This document shows positions 23,703-32,904 of a DNA stretch of 64,000 bases, in pieces. Source of the stretch: CAZBBB01 sp964490005 (GTDB lineage: Bacteria; Planctomycetota; B15-G4). How positions within the stretch are numbered: the first letter of the stretch is position 1; each line of letters starts with the position of its first letter. The stretch covers positions 38,614 through 102,613 of the forward strand of contig CAZBBB010000002.1 of NCBI GenBank assembly GCA_964490005.1, read 5' to 3'. Both the position numbers and the translations under genes were made by a program. A model generated the notes under the pieces. It saw nothing but the letters and a program-made list of their open reading frames with translations. It was not told where the DNA came from and searched no databases.

Positions 23703-26525
23703 ATGCGTGCCCTGCTCGTGCTCGTCGCCGCGTGCGCCGCCGCGCCGTACGGCGCGTCGCAGGGCGCGATCGCGACGATCACCGGCCAGTTCAGCGAGCC
23801 GCAGTTCGGCCGCGCCCTCGCGGGCGTCGGTGATCTCGACGGCGACGGCGTGCCCGACTTCGTCATCGCGCATCAGGACCCGGCGCAACCCGGCGAGGTC
23901 CACGCCTACTCCGGTGCGACGAGGCTCAGGCTCTGGACGGCGGTCGGTGACGGCACGGGCGACGACTTCGGCTGGTCGCTGGACGCGCTCGGCGACATCG
24001 ACGGCGACGGCGTGCCCGATCTCGTCGTCGGCGCACCCGAGTTCTCGATGGGCGGCGCGGGCGCGGTGCACGTCCTGTCGGGCGCGGACGGAGTCACGCT
24101 CGAAAAGCTCGTCGGGCCATCGCCGGGGTCCCGCTTCGGAGTGTCGGTTGCCGGGCTCGGCGACGTGAACGGCGACGGCTCGGCCGACTTCGCCGTCGGC
24201 ATCCCGGACGGGGACAGCTTCTTCTCGCAGACCGGACTCGTCGTCGTCGTGTCGGGGGGCACGTTCGCGACGCTGCACACGTTCGCGGGACTCTCGTCCG
24301 GAGACCACCTCGGCGGCTCGGTGGCCTGCGCCGGTGACGTCGATGCCGACGGAAGGCCCGACCTGATGGCGGGGACGGAGGACCAGTTCGGCGCAGGCGC
24401 CGACTACGCCCGCGTCTGGTCGCTCGCGAGCGGCGCGGTGCTGTACACGGTCATCGGAACGCAACTGGGCGACAGTACGGGCGAGCGCGTCGCGGGCGCG
24501 GGGGATGGCAACCGCGACGGGTACGCGGACTTCGCCGTCGCCGCTCCCGGATTCGACGGTGCTGCGGGCTTCGACGTCGGCCGGGTCGAGATCCGCTCGG
24601 GCCTCGACGGCTCGGTGCTGCATGCGATCGAGGGCGCAGCGGCGTTCGGCCGCCTCGGCAGCGCGCTCTCGTTCGCCGGCGACGTCGATGGCGATGGCCG
24701 GCCCGACGTGGCCGCGGCCGCGCCCTTCGAGGACGCGACCTTGGTCGGCGAGGGACGCGCCTGCGTCGTGTCGGGTCGCGACGGATCGATCGTGCGCGCT
24801 TGGACGGGGCAGAGCGCGGGGGCCTGGTTCGGCTACTCGCTCGCGCGGATCGGGGATCTCGACGGCGACGGCTTCGACGAGTTGGCGGCCGGCGCGCCCG
24901 AGTTCGGCAACGGCGTCGTGCGCGTGCTGGCTGGTCGGTTGCCGCCCGCGCCGCTGCTCGCGATCCGCGGCGCGGCTTCGCTGCAGCAACTCGGCGCCAA
25001 CGTGCTGGGCATTCCGGATCTCGATGCCGACGCGCATGACGATCTGCTCGTGAGCGACGCGACGGGCGTACGCGTGTACGGGTCGCTCAGCGGCGACCCG
25101 ATCCTCGACCTCACGCCACCGGACGGCCACACGCTGAGTCTCGGCAGCGGGATGGCCCGCCTGGCCGACCTCGACGGCGACGGCGTCGACGAGTTCGCGG
25201 TCTCCGCTCCGAACTCGGGCGTGCTCGGCAACCCGAGCGGCGTCGTCCGCGTCTACTCCGGCGCGGACGCCGGCATCCTTCACGTGGTCACGGGAACGGG
25301 GGGCGAATTCGGGCGCGCGCTGCGGGCCGTGGGCGATGTGGACGGCGACGGCTTCGTGGACCTGCTGGCTGGCGCGCCCGACGACGATACACAGGGCCAC
25401 GACTGGGGCGCGGCCTTCGTGATCTCGGGTGCGAGCGGCGCGATCGTGCGAACGCTTCACGGCCCGACGCCCGGGTACCCCGAGATCAACGGCACGCAAT
25501 ACGGCGAGGCCGTCGGTGCGGCCGGTGACGTGAACGGCGACGGTCATGCCGACCTGCTCGTGGGAGCGCCGGCAGACAACGTCGCCTTCGGAGGGGCCGG
25601 CAGGATCTGGGTGCACAGCGGACTGGACGGCTCGGTGCTCTACACCGTCGGCGGAACGCAGTTCGTCGATCGACTCGGGCGTGGTCTCGGCACGGTCGGC
25701 GACATCGACGGCGACGGCGTTCCCGACTTCGTCGCCGGCGCCGGCGGGCAGGACAACTTGAACGTCAAGGGTTCGTTGCGCGCCTACTCGGGGGTGAACG
25801 GAGCCTTGCTCTGGAGCGTCACGCCCTCGCCGACTCATTTCGAACTCGGCGTGCCGATGCGCATCGACACCGATCTCGACGGCGACGGTCTCCTCGATCC
25901 CGTCGTGGGCCACCCCTCCAACGGGCAAGCGGGCCCCGGAACGGGCGGCGTGCGCGTCCACTCGGGCCGCGACGGCGCGGTGCTGCGCATTCTGGGATGG
26001 AGCGACGACGGCAGCGATTTCCCCAAGCTCGGCGCCAGCGTGAGCTTCGTCCCGGATCTGGACGGGGACGCGTACTCCGAGATCGTCGCGACGGCGACCG
26101 GCGCCGACGTGCCCGGCAAGGACGCCGGTCTCGTGCTCGTGCATCGCGGCGTGCGGCCGGCCTTCTCGGGCCTGGGCCACGCGCTGCACGGCACGTGGGG
26201 CACGCCCAACCTGCACGCCGAGGGCGACCTGCTGCCGGGCACGCCGCTGGCCGTCACGCTGAACGGCTTGCGCGCGGGCCAGCTCGTCACGCTCGTCGTC
26301 GGCCTCGCCGACCTGTCGGCGCCCTTCAAGGGCGGGACGCTCGTGCCCTCCGTCGATGTCCTGCTGTGGCTCGCGACTGACGGCGACGGCGCCGTGACGC
26401 TCTCGACGAGCTGGCCGGCCGGCATCCCGGGCACGGTCAGGTTGCGCATGCAGGGCTGGCAGGTCGACCCGGCCGGCCCGCTGGGTTTCGCCGCGAGCAA
26501 CGCGCTGCTCGGCCGCACGCCCTGA
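23703..26525 (+). CDS. Secreted FG-GAP repeat protein with PFKGG-type C-terminal module
   Basis: 940 residues with a signal peptide (LLVLVAACAAAPYGASQ). The body is an array of about 13 FG-GAP units, each with a calcium-loop-like D-x-D-x-D-G motif followed by P-D (DLDGDGVPDFVIA; DVDGDGRPDVAAA; DVNGDGHADLLVG) and an S-G-x-x-G-x-x-L strand, as in integrin-alpha propellers. About the last 120 residues form the shared module: LHGTWGTPNLHAEG, GLADLSAPFKGGTLVP, then STSWPAGIP, QGWQVDPAGP and the ending FAASNALLGRTP. Probably exported and surface-attached or released; ligand unknown. Followed in tandem by a shorter protein of the same type. Confidence 0.88.
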   Translation: MRALLVLVAACAAAPYGASQGAIATITGQFSEPQFGRALAGVGDLDGDGVPDFVIAHQDPAQPGEVHAYSGATRLRLWTAVGDGTGDDFGWSLDALGDIDGDGVPDLVVGAPEFSMGGAGAVHVLSGADGVTLEKLVGPSPGSRFGVSVAGLGDVNGDGSADFAVGIPDGDSFFSQTGLVVVVSGGTFATLHTFAGLSSGDHLGGSVACAGDVDADGRPDLMAGTEDQFGAGADYARVWSLASGAVLYTVIGTQLGDSTGERVAGAGDGNRDGYADFAVAAPGFDGAAGFDVGRVEIRSGLDGSVLHAIEGAAAFGRLGSALSFAGDVDGDGRPDVAAAAPFEDATLVGEGRACVVSGRDGSIVRAWTGQSAGAWFGYSLARIGDLDGDGFDELAAGAPEFGNGVVRVLAGRLPPAPLLAIRGAASLQQLGANVLGIPDLDADAHDDLLVSDATGVRVYGSLSGDPILDLTPPDGHTLSLGSGMARLADLDGDGVDEFAVSAPNSGVLGNPSGVVRVYSGADAGILHVVTGTGGEFGRALRAVGDVDGDGFVDLLAGAPDDDTQGHDWGAAFVISGASGAIVRTLHGPTPGYPEINGTQYGEAVGAAGDVNGDGHADLLVGAPADNVAFGGAGRIWVHSGLDGSVLYTVGGTQFVDRLGRGLGTVGDIDGDGVPDFVAGAGGQDNLNVKGSLRAYSGVNGALLWSVTPSPTHFELGVPMRIDTDLDGDGLLDPVVGHPSNGQAGPGTGGVRVHSGRDGAVLRILGWSDDGSDFPKLGASVSFVPDLDGDAYSEIVATATGADVPGKDAGLVLVHRGVRPAFSGLGHALHGTWGTPNLHAEGDLLPGTPLAVTLNGLRAGQLVTLVVGLADLSAPFKGGTLVPSVDVLLWLATDGDGAVTLSTSWPAGIPGTVRLRMQGWQVDPAGPLGFAASNALLGRTP

Positions 26526-26631
26526 GCGACGCGCGGCTCCGTGGGGCCGTGCGGGCCCGCGACGAGCGCGGCGAGGCCGCTCGGCAGACCCTTCAAGCGG
26601 CGGCCGCATCGGGTGCGTCGGCGAACGGTGC

Positions 26632-26637
26632 TACGAT
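26632..26637 (+). promoter_or_regulatory. Putative -10 element (TACGAT) of the second FG-GAP gene
   Basis: TACGAT lies 26 bases before the ATG at 26664 and is followed by AGAGGAGA at 26651-26658, a strong ribosome site. The gene can thus be transcribed independently of the upstream FG-GAP gene. Confidence 0.5.
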
Positions 26638-26663
26638 CGGGGGCCCGGCGAGAGGAGACTTGC

Positions 26664-28229
26664 ATGGCCTTGCTGCGCTTCGGGTGGCGCCTTGTCGCGG
26701 CGTGCTTCGTGTGCGTCGCGGTCCAGGCTCAGTTCGAACTGTTCGCGACCGAGGGGACCGCGTTCGCTCCCGTCGGCGATCGCGACGGAGACGGATGGGC
26801 CGATCTCGCGGTGCAGCTTCCGGCGCCTGATGCGGGAGTCGTGCGGATCGTCTCGTCGGCGCACAACTCGATCCTGCTGACGATCACGGGCGATGCGGGT
26901 CCGAACTCGACCGTGAAGCTGGCCGCAGCGGGCGATCTCGATCAGGACGGCGCGGCCGACCTGATCGTGGCATCGCCCTTGTCCGATCTCGGCGGCATCG
27001 ATGCGGGCAGCGTGCGCATCGTGTCCAGCGTCGATGGATCGACGCTGCGGCTCCTCGTCGGCAGTGCGCCCAACCAGCAACTGGGTTGGCGTGTCGTCAT
27101 GATCCGCGACGCCGACTTCGACGGCACGCCCGACTATCTCGTGGCGACGCGCTTCATTCCGCCGAAACAGAACGCCGACGTGATCCTCTACTCGGGCGCC
27201 ACGGGAGCGCTGCTGCGCCAGTGGACGAGCGGTCCGCTCGACACGTCCTTCGGCAATCGAGTCTTCGCGCCCGGGGATCTCGACGCCGATGGTGCCGACG
27301 ACGTCGCGATCTTCGCCGCTCCTGTCGGTTGGGAAGACCCCAGCCTGCGGGTCTACTCCAGCGTGAGCGGCGCGCTGCTCCGCGAGTTTCCGATCACCGA
27401 TGCCGCGCGCGTGCTGGTCGCCGCCGGCGACCGGGACGGGGACGGACACGGCGACGTGATCGTTCCGAGCCTCTACATCGATTGCACGGTCCGCCTCGTC
27501 TCGGGGGCGACCGGAGCGACGCTGCTCGAACTGGGCGACCCGGCCGCCGAATCCACCACCTTCCTCATGGGCCTGGGGCGAGCCGATGACATCGACAAGG
27601 ATGGCGTAGGAGACTTTCTGCTGGGCCTGTGGGCCGAACACCCGGAAGGCAGCGCCTCCGTCCACGTCGTCTCGGGCGCCTCGGGCGACGTGCTCTTCAA
27701 GGCCTACCCGACTCAATCAGCGCCCAACCTCGTCGGCACTTCCTGGCCCTACTGGGGAGAGTCGGTCGACACGATCGGCGACGCCAACGGTGACGGCGTG
27801 CCCGACTTCGCGGTGACGGGCGCCTCGCAACCGGTTCGCGTGATGTCGGGGATGAAGTCGCCGTGGACTCTTGTGTTCCTCTCGGACTTCAGTCTCAAGA
27901 ACTTTCTCGTGGGTACGACCCCACTGCTCCCGCTGAAGCCGGTCGGTCTCGACTCGAGCAAGCACACGCCCGGCAATCGCGTGTTCCTCATCGTCGGCAC
28001 CTCGCTGCTGGCCCTCCCGTGGAAAGGCGGCACGCTCTTGCCGAACCCGGACCTGATCCTCGGCCCGTTCAGTGCCGACGCCGACGGACACGTCGCCTTG
28101 AGCGGAACGTGGCCGCCGGGCCTGCCGGCCGGGTTCTCGACCTGGTATCAGACCTGGGAGCTGACGAGTTCCACACCGTCGGGTCTCAAGTGGTCCAACG
28201 GCTTGCATGGCGTCGCCTCGGACTTCTGA
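26664..28229 (+). CDS. Secreted FG-GAP repeat protein with divergent C-terminal module
   Basis: 521 residues. The ATG at 26664 follows a good AGGAGA site and opens a signal peptide (LVAACFVCVAVQAQ). Five to seven FG-GAP units are visible (DRDGDGWADLAVQ; DLDQDGAADLIVA; DIDKDGVGDFLLG; DANGDGVPDFAV). The final 110 residues are the shared C-terminal module in a diverged form: ALPWKGGTLLPNPD in place of APFKGG, then SGTWPPGLPAG, YQTWEL, and the ending LKWSNGLHGV. It looks like a shorter relative of the 23703-26525 protein lying next to it. Extracytoplasmic role inferred; no enzymatic motif. Confidence 0.87.
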   Translation: MALLRFGWRLVAACFVCVAVQAQFELFATEGTAFAPVGDRDGDGWADLAVQLPAPDAGVVRIVSSAHNSILLTITGDAGPNSTVKLAAAGDLDQDGAADLIVASPLSDLGGIDAGSVRIVSSVDGSTLRLLVGSAPNQQLGWRVVMIRDADFDGTPDYLVATRFIPPKQNADVILYSGATGALLRQWTSGPLDTSFGNRVFAPGDLDADGADDVAIFAAPVGWEDPSLRVYSSVSGALLREFPITDAARVLVAAGDRDGDGHGDVIVPSLYIDCTVRLVSGATGATLLELGDPAAESTTFLMGLGRADDIDKDGVGDFLLGLWAEHPEGSASVHVVSGASGDVLFKAYPTQSAPNLVGTSWPYWGESVDTIGDANGDGVPDFAVTGASQPVRVMSGMKSPWTLVFLSDFSLKNFLVGTTPLLPLKPVGLDSSKHTPGNRVFLIVGTSLLALPWKGGTLLPNPDLILGPFSADADGHVALSGTWPPGLPAGFSTWYQTWELTSSTPSGLKWSNGLHGVASDF

Positions 28230-28260
28230 GGCGGGGCGAGGGGGTGCTGGGCGGCGCGGC

Positions 28261-28312
28261 CGAGGGCCTCTGAGCCGGAGGCGTCACGTGGCCGGAGGCG
28301 AAGAGGCCCTCG
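28261..28312. terminator. Covarying hairpin element, copy 1, between convergent genes
   Basis: An 11-bp perfect stem (28261-28271 with 28302-28312) encloses a 30-base loop (28272-28301) identical to that of the element at 30418-30469. The loop carries two copies of GCCGGAGGCG separated by TCACGTG. It sits between the stop of the plus-strand FG-GAP gene and the stop of the minus-strand oxidoreductase gene, so it could end transcription from both sides. There is no T-run. Confidence 0.75.
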
Positions 28313-28342
28313 AGCCAGCCGCCTCACGCTGACCGCCACCGT

Positions 28343-29560
28343 TCAGCGCACCTCGCCGAGCTTCACCGCGCGCTTCTCGCGCGCCGCGAGCAGGGCGGCG
28401 GCCAGCACGCGCTGCGTCTCCCACGCGTCGGCGATGTCGGGCAGGGGGACGGGCGGCTTGTCGCCCGAGAGCGTCGCGAGGATGTCGGCGGCCATGTTCA
28501 CGAAGCCGTGCTCGTAGCCGAGCATGTGGCCCTCGGGCCACCAGCGCGCGACCCAGGGGTGGCTCGGGTCGGTGGCGACGATGCGGCGCCAGCCGGCGCT
28601 GCGCGCGCCGTCGGGCGCGTCGTGCAGCCACAGTTCGTTGAGCGATTCGAAGGAGAAGCGCAGGCTGCCCTTGCTGCCGTTGAGTTCGATCTCGTTGCCG
28701 TTGAGATGGCCCGGCGCGTTGCGCGTGGCTTCGAAGGAGCCGACCGCACCGCCCGAGAAGCCGGCGAGAAACAGCAGCGCGTCGTCGACGTCGCTCCTGC
28801 CGGTCGCGACGCGCGTACGCTTGCCGGCGGCCTGGCCCTTGCCGCGCTTGCCGACGCCGTCGCCGGCACCCGCGAGCGGCCGGCGCGGCACGAAGGTGCG
28901 CGCGGTCGCGCCGTGCACTTCGGTGATCTCTTCGCCGGTGAGGAAGCGCGCGAGATCGATCAGGTGCGCGTTGAGGTCGCCGTGCGCGCCGCTGCCGGCG
29001 AGCTTGCGTTGGAAGCGCCAGCTCAGCGGCGTGCCCGGGCCGCCCCAGCTCTGCAGGTAGCGCGCGCGGACATGGTGCAGCGTACCGAGGCGCCCCTCGC
29101 GCACGAGTTGCCAGGCCAGCGCGGCGGCCGGGCAGCGGCGGTAGTTGAACCAGACGAAGCTGTGTTGCCCGCGACGGGCGGCGAGGCGCGCGGCATCGCG
29201 CAGCGCGCGCGCGTCGTCGAGCGCGCCGGCCAGCGGCTTCTCGATCGCGACGTGCTTGCCGGCGGCCAGCGCGGCCAGGCCCTGCGGCGCGTGCAGGTGG
29301 TTGGGCGTGCCGATGTCGACGAGGTCGACGTCGGGGTCGGCGACCGCGGCCTTCCAGTCGGTCGTGTGGCGGGCAAAGCCCCAGGTGGCGGCGAAGGCCG
29401 CCAGGCGCTTGGCGTCGCGCGCGGCGACGATCTCCAGCGACGGCTTGCGGCGGGTCTCGAAGAAGCGCCCGGCCTGCCCCCAGGCATTGGCGTGCGCGCG
29501 GCCCATGAACTGCTGGCCGAGCAGCGCGACGCGCAGCGGCCCGGTCTGCGAAGATGCCAT
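28343..29560 (-). CDS. Gfo/Idh/MocA family NAD(P)-dependent oxidoreductase
   Basis: 405 residues. The N-terminal Rossmann fold starts LRVALLGQQFMGRAHANAW; the family motif appears as GLAALAAGKHVAIEKPLAG, with the catalytic-type Lys in EKP. The C-terminal alpha/beta domain includes GAHGDLNAHLIDLARFL, where the D-x-x-x-H arrangement is usual. The enzyme would oxidise or reduce a cyclic sugar or polyol in the cytoplasm. An odd Gly/Lys/Arg-rich insert (about residues 230-255, GKRGKGQAAGKR) breaks the C-terminal sheet. The ATG at 29560 was chosen over the long upstream frame, which is shadow. Divergent from the ThuA-like lipoprotein with only 33 bases between, so they probably share regulation. 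Confidence 0.92.
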   Translation of the reverse strand: MASSQTGPLRVALLGQQFMGRAHANAWGQAGRFFETRRKPSLEIVAARDAKRLAAFAATWGFARHTTDWKAAVADPDVDLVDIGTPNHLHAPQGLAALAAGKHVAIEKPLAGALDDARALRDAARLAARRGQHSFVWFNYRRCPAAALAWQLVREGRLGTLHHVRARYLQSWGGPGTPLSWRFQRKLAGSGAHGDLNAHLIDLARFLTGEEITEVHGATARTFVPRRPLAGAGDGVGKRGKGQAAGKRTRVATGRSDVDDALLFLAGFSGGAVGSFEATRNAPGHLNGNEIELNGSKGSLRFSFESLNELWLHDAPDGARSAGWRRIVATDPSHPWVARWWPEGHMLGYEHGFVNMAADILATLSGDKPPVPLPDIADAWETQRVLAAALLAAREKRAVKLGEVR

Positions 29561-29593
29561 GCGTCGAAACCCTCTTGAGGCGAGGCCCACAGG

Positions 29594-30379
29594 ATGACAT
29601 CCCCGCGTCGTGTCGTGCAGCTTGCCGTCGGCCTGCTCGCGCTGAGTCTGCTCGCGGCCTGTTCGCCCGCGCCCGGCGGCTCGCCGAGCGGATCGGTGCC
29701 TCCGCGCCCCGTGCGCGTGCTGCTCGTGACGGGCGGCGGCTACCACGACTTCGAAGGCAACCCGCGGCTGCTGCTCGACGGGTTGCGCGCCGAGACCGAC
29801 CTGCACTTCGACACGAGCGCCAAGCTCGGCGAGGGCGCGCCCGACGCGGCGGCCGCGCTGTCGCTGCTCGCCGCGCCCGACCTCGGCGACCGCTTCGACG
29901 CGCTGCTGCTCTACACGCAGGGCGAGCTGGGTTTCACCGACGCGCAGCAGCTCAACATCGCGCGCGCCGTGTCGCAGGGCCTGGGCGTCGTCGCGCTGCA
30001 CTGCGCGCTCGACAGCCACCCGAACTGGCCGGCGGGCGACATGCTGCTCGGCGCGCGCTTTCAGTCCCACCCGCCCTTCGGGGAGATCGAGGTCACGGTC
30101 GACATCGGCGATCACCCCGTGAGCGCGGGCCTGCCGACGAGTTGGTCGCTGCGCGACGAGTTCTATCACCTCGAGAAGGTCAAGCTCGAGGACGCCGCCG
30201 TGCTCATGACGGGCATCTCGCCGGCCGGCGGCGCGCGCCGCCCCGTCACCTGGGCCAAGACCTACGGCGAGGGCCGCGTCGTCGCCACGATCCTCGGCCA
30301 CGGGCCCGAAACCCACGCCGACCCGCGCTACCGCCGCCTCGTCGCGCAGGCCCTGCGCTGGGTCGCCGCGCCGCGCTGA
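29594..30379 (+). CDS. ThuA-like domain lipoprotein
   Basis: 261 residues. The N terminus is a lipoprotein signal (LAVGLLALSLLAAC, lipobox L-A-A-C), so the mature protein would be anchored at a membrane surface. The rest is a ThuA-like, glutamine-amidotransferase-related fold: VLLVTGGGYHDFEGNP, the segment GVVALHCALDSHP where relatives carry GxxxxH, RFQSHPPFG, DEFYHLEK and the closing RVVATILGHGPETHADP. ThuA-like proteins accompany keto-sugar utilisation genes in planctomycetes. The catalytic Cys of true amidotransferases is not placed classically, so activity is uncertain. Read divergently from the Gfo/Idh/MocA gene. Confidence 0.9.
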   Translation: MTSPRRVVQLAVGLLALSLLAACSPAPGGSPSGSVPPRPVRVLLVTGGGYHDFEGNPRLLLDGLRAETDLHFDTSAKLGEGAPDAAAALSLLAAPDLGDRFDALLLYTQGELGFTDAQQLNIARAVSQGLGVVALHCALDSHPNWPAGDMLLGARFQSHPPFGEIEVTVDIGDHPVSAGLPTSWSLRDEFYHLEKVKLEDAAVLMTGISPAGGARRPVTWAKTYGEGRVVATILGHGPETHADPRYRRLVAQALRWVAAPR

Positions 30380-30417
30380 GATCGACCGCTTCGCGGGGAT
30401 CGCCCGGGCGCCGCGCC

Positions 30418-30469
30418 CGGGGGTCTTCGAGCCGGAGGCGTCACGTGGCCGGAGGCGAGAAGACCCCCG
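30418..30469. terminator. Covarying hairpin element, copy 2, between convergent genes
   Basis: An 11-bp perfect stem (30418-30428 with 30459-30469) surrounds a 30-base loop (30429-30458) identical to copy 1. Compared with copy 1, stem positions 3, 7, 10 and 11 differ on both arms, always keeping Watson-Crick pairs. A second small palindrome (30403-30410 with 30414-30421) overlaps its left edge and could compete with it. Located between the ThuA-like gene and the convergent M28 peptidase gene. Confidence 0.75.
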
Positions 30470-30493
30470 AGGCAGGCGCCCTCGAGGTCGACG

Positions 30494-32089
30494 CTACTTC
30501 GCCGCGCGCGGCGGCGGGGGGCGCTCGTCGTCGTTGGCGAGCAGCCAGGCGGTGTTGTAGACGAGGCGCGCGGTCCGGGCGCACTTGTCGACGTCGACCA
30601 GGTCGATGGTGTCGCGCCAGGTGTGGTAGTCGGCGTTCCTGCTGATCGGCAGGCCCTCGAAGAAGAACAGCACGGGGATGCCGATGCGGTGGAAGGAGTA
30701 GTGGTCGCTGCGCTCGAACAGCTCGCGGCCCTCGTCGGTGACGAGCTTTCTGATCTTCGTCGGCTGCAGCTTGTTGGCGGCCTTGAGCAGCTTCTCGAAG
30801 CCCGGGTTCTCGGGCACGCCGAGGATCGCGACCTCGTCGGCCTCGCCGCGGCCGACCATGTCCATGTTGATCATGGCGATCAGCGCGTCCTTCGGGACGG
30901 GCGGCTGGTCGCACAGCGCGGCGCTGCCGAGCAGGCCGTCCTCTTCGGCGGCGAAGAAGCAGGCCAGGATCGAGCGGCGCGGCGGCTGCGCGCCCAGCGC
31001 GCCGGCCACCTCGAGCAGCGCGGCGCAGCCGCTGGCGTTGTCGTCGGCGCCGAAGCCGATGCGCGAGCGCGCGTCGACGCCGACATGGTCGTAGTGCGCG
31101 CCGAGGACGACGTGCTCGGCGGCCAGCGCCTGGTCGGCGCCCGGCAGCCGCCCGACGATGTTGTCGATCGAGACCTCGGCGACCTCGCTCGCCGAGGACA
31201 GGCTCACGCGCCGCCCGCTGCGCACGGGCCTGGGCGGCTTGGCGGTCTTGTCGGCGGCGGCGGCGATCTCGAGCGGGTCGACGCCGAGGATGGCCTGCGC
31301 CGCCGCCGGCGTGATCTCGAGCACCGGGATCGCGACCGCGCTCGGCGCGTCGGGCGGGCGTCCGTCGGCCCAGCTCGCCCACGTGTGCCGAAAGCCCAGG
31401 CGCGCGGGCTCGGGGTCGGTCCAGCCGTTCTTCTTCGGCGGCGGCTCGGGCGGACGGCGCACGACGAGCACGCCCGCGGCCTTCTCCGACTCGAGCAGCA
31501 CGAGCTTGGAGTACAGCTCGGCGGCCGGCGAGACCTCGGGCCCTTGCAAGCGGCTCTTGTGGCGCGGCTCGCCCTCGACGATCACGGCCACGGTGCCGGC
31601 GACCTCGCCGGTGACGTCGTCGTACTTGTCGGCGTCGCTGTCGATGCCGAAGCCGAACAGCACGGCCTCGCCCGCGCCGGTGCCGTTGGCGAGCCAGACG
31701 GGGACGAAGTCCTCGCCGTAGGCGAAGGTGCGGGCCGCTTCGCCCTCGCCCTGCAGCGCGAGGGCGCACTGCGCGGGCAGCGGCGCGGGCAGTTTGCGCG
31801 AGAAGGGGATGCGGAAGGACCCGCCCTCGCCCGCGCCGGTGAATCCGGCCTGCTGCAGGCGGCCGATCAGGTAGTCGCCGGCGCGCGTCAGGCCGAGGCT
31901 CGGCGAGTCGCGCCCCTCGAGCGGCGCGCTCGCGAGGGCGACCAGATCGGCGCGCAACTCGTCCTCGGTGATCGTCGCGAAGCCGACCGCCGGATCGGAG
32001 GCGGGCGGCGCGGCGGCGGCGGGCGCGGCCGCCAGCCACGCCGCCAGCAGCGAGGCGAGCAAGGGGTGCAGGGCGGGCGCGGCGCGCAT
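30494..32089 (-). CDS. Secreted M28-family zinc aminopeptidase
   Basis: 531 residues with a signal peptide (LLASLLAAWLAAAPAAAA). A PA-type domain occupies the middle (about residues 130-260, EVAGTVAVIVEGEP, with a Pro-rich loop RRPPEPPPKK). The C-terminal M28 catalytic domain has the complete di-zinc set in order: VVLGAHYDHVG (His), GADDNASGCAALLE (Asp), FFAAEEDGLLGS (Glu-Glu), MINMDMVGR (Asp) and NADYHTWRDTID (His). It should release N-terminal amino acids from peptides outside the cytoplasm. The start at 32089 is preceded by a -10-like TACACT only seven bases away, so the mRNA may be leaderless. Confidence 0.92.
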   Translation of the reverse strand: MRAAPALHPLLASLLAAWLAAAPAAAAPPASDPAVGFATITEDELRADLVALASAPLEGRDSPSLGLTRAGDYLIGRLQQAGFTGAGEGGSFRIPFSRKLPAPLPAQCALALQGEGEAARTFAYGEDFVPVWLANGTGAGEAVLFGFGIDSDADKYDDVTGEVAGTVAVIVEGEPRHKSRLQGPEVSPAAELYSKLVLLESEKAAGVLVVRRPPEPPPKKNGWTDPEPARLGFRHTWASWADGRPPDAPSAVAIPVLEITPAAAQAILGVDPLEIAAAADKTAKPPRPVRSGRRVSLSSASEVAEVSIDNIVGRLPGADQALAAEHVVLGAHYDHVGVDARSRIGFGADDNASGCAALLEVAGALGAQPPRRSILACFFAAEEDGLLGSAALCDQPPVPKDALIAMINMDMVGRGEADEVAILGVPENPGFEKLLKAANKLQPTKIRKLVTDEGRELFERSDHYSFHRIGIPVLFFFEGLPISRNADYHTWRDTIDLVDVDKCARTARLVYNTAWLLANDDERPPPPRAAK

Positions 32090-32096
32090 CGGCGAG

Positions 32097-32102
32097 AGTG
32101 TA
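32097..32102 (-). promoter_or_regulatory. -10 element (TACACT) seven bases before an ATG: probable leaderless start
   Basis: On the minus strand TACACT is followed by seven bases and the ATG at 32089. No purine-rich ribosome site lies between, so transcription should begin at the start codon. Confidence 0.5.
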
Positions 32103-32200
32103 ACGATCGCTTGGCGCGCCGGCCGCCGCCCGCGCACAATCGTCCCGCCGTGGCGCGGGGGCGCGTTGCGCCCTGGCTCTTGTGGCTTGCGGAGCACGCG

Positions 32201-32904
32201 ATGACCGACCGACTCTCGGGCCGATCGCGGCTGCTCGCGCTCGTCCTGCTCGCGGCGGTCGTCGCGGCGGCGATCCGCTGGCTGCCGCTGCAGCAGGGCG
32301 TCGACTGGGTGCGCGGCCTGGGGCCGCTGGGCCCGGTGGCGCTGGGCGGGCTGTACGTGCTGGCCTGCGTGCTGTTCGTGCCGGGGACGCTCCTGACGCT
32401 GGCGGCGGGCGGGCTGTTCGGCGTGCTCGTCGGCTCGATCACGGTCTCGATCGCGAGCACGCTCGGCGCGACGGCGGCCATGCTCGTCGGCCGCACGCTC
32501 GCGCGCGGCTGGGTCGCGGGGCTCGTGGCGGGCCACGCGCGCTTCGCCGCCGTCGACGCCGCCGTCGCGCAGCAGGGTTTCAAGGTCGTGCTGCTCACGC
32601 GGCTCTCGCCGGTCTTTCCCTTCAACCTGCTCAACTTCGCCTACGGCCTGACGCGCGTCTCGGTGCGCGACTTCGCGCTGGCCTCGTGGATCGGCATGGC
32701 GCCCGCCACCGTGATGTACGTGTGGATCGGCGCGGCGCTCGGCGAAGTCGCCGGCGCCGCCGAGCGCGAGCGGAGCACGGCCGAGTGGGTGCTGTACGGC
32801 GCCGGGCTGCTCGCGACCGTGATCGTGACGGTGCTCGTGACGCGCCTCGCGCGGCGCGCGCTGGCGCAGGCCGCGCCGGCCGCGCCCGGCGCGGGAGCGG
32901 GCGC

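Noticed and set aside
23307..26609. 1100-codon minus-strand frame under the FG-GAP gene
   Set aside because: Antisense shadow of the D-x-D-G repeats; the plus-strand frame has a signal peptide, FG-GAP units and the conserved C-terminal module.
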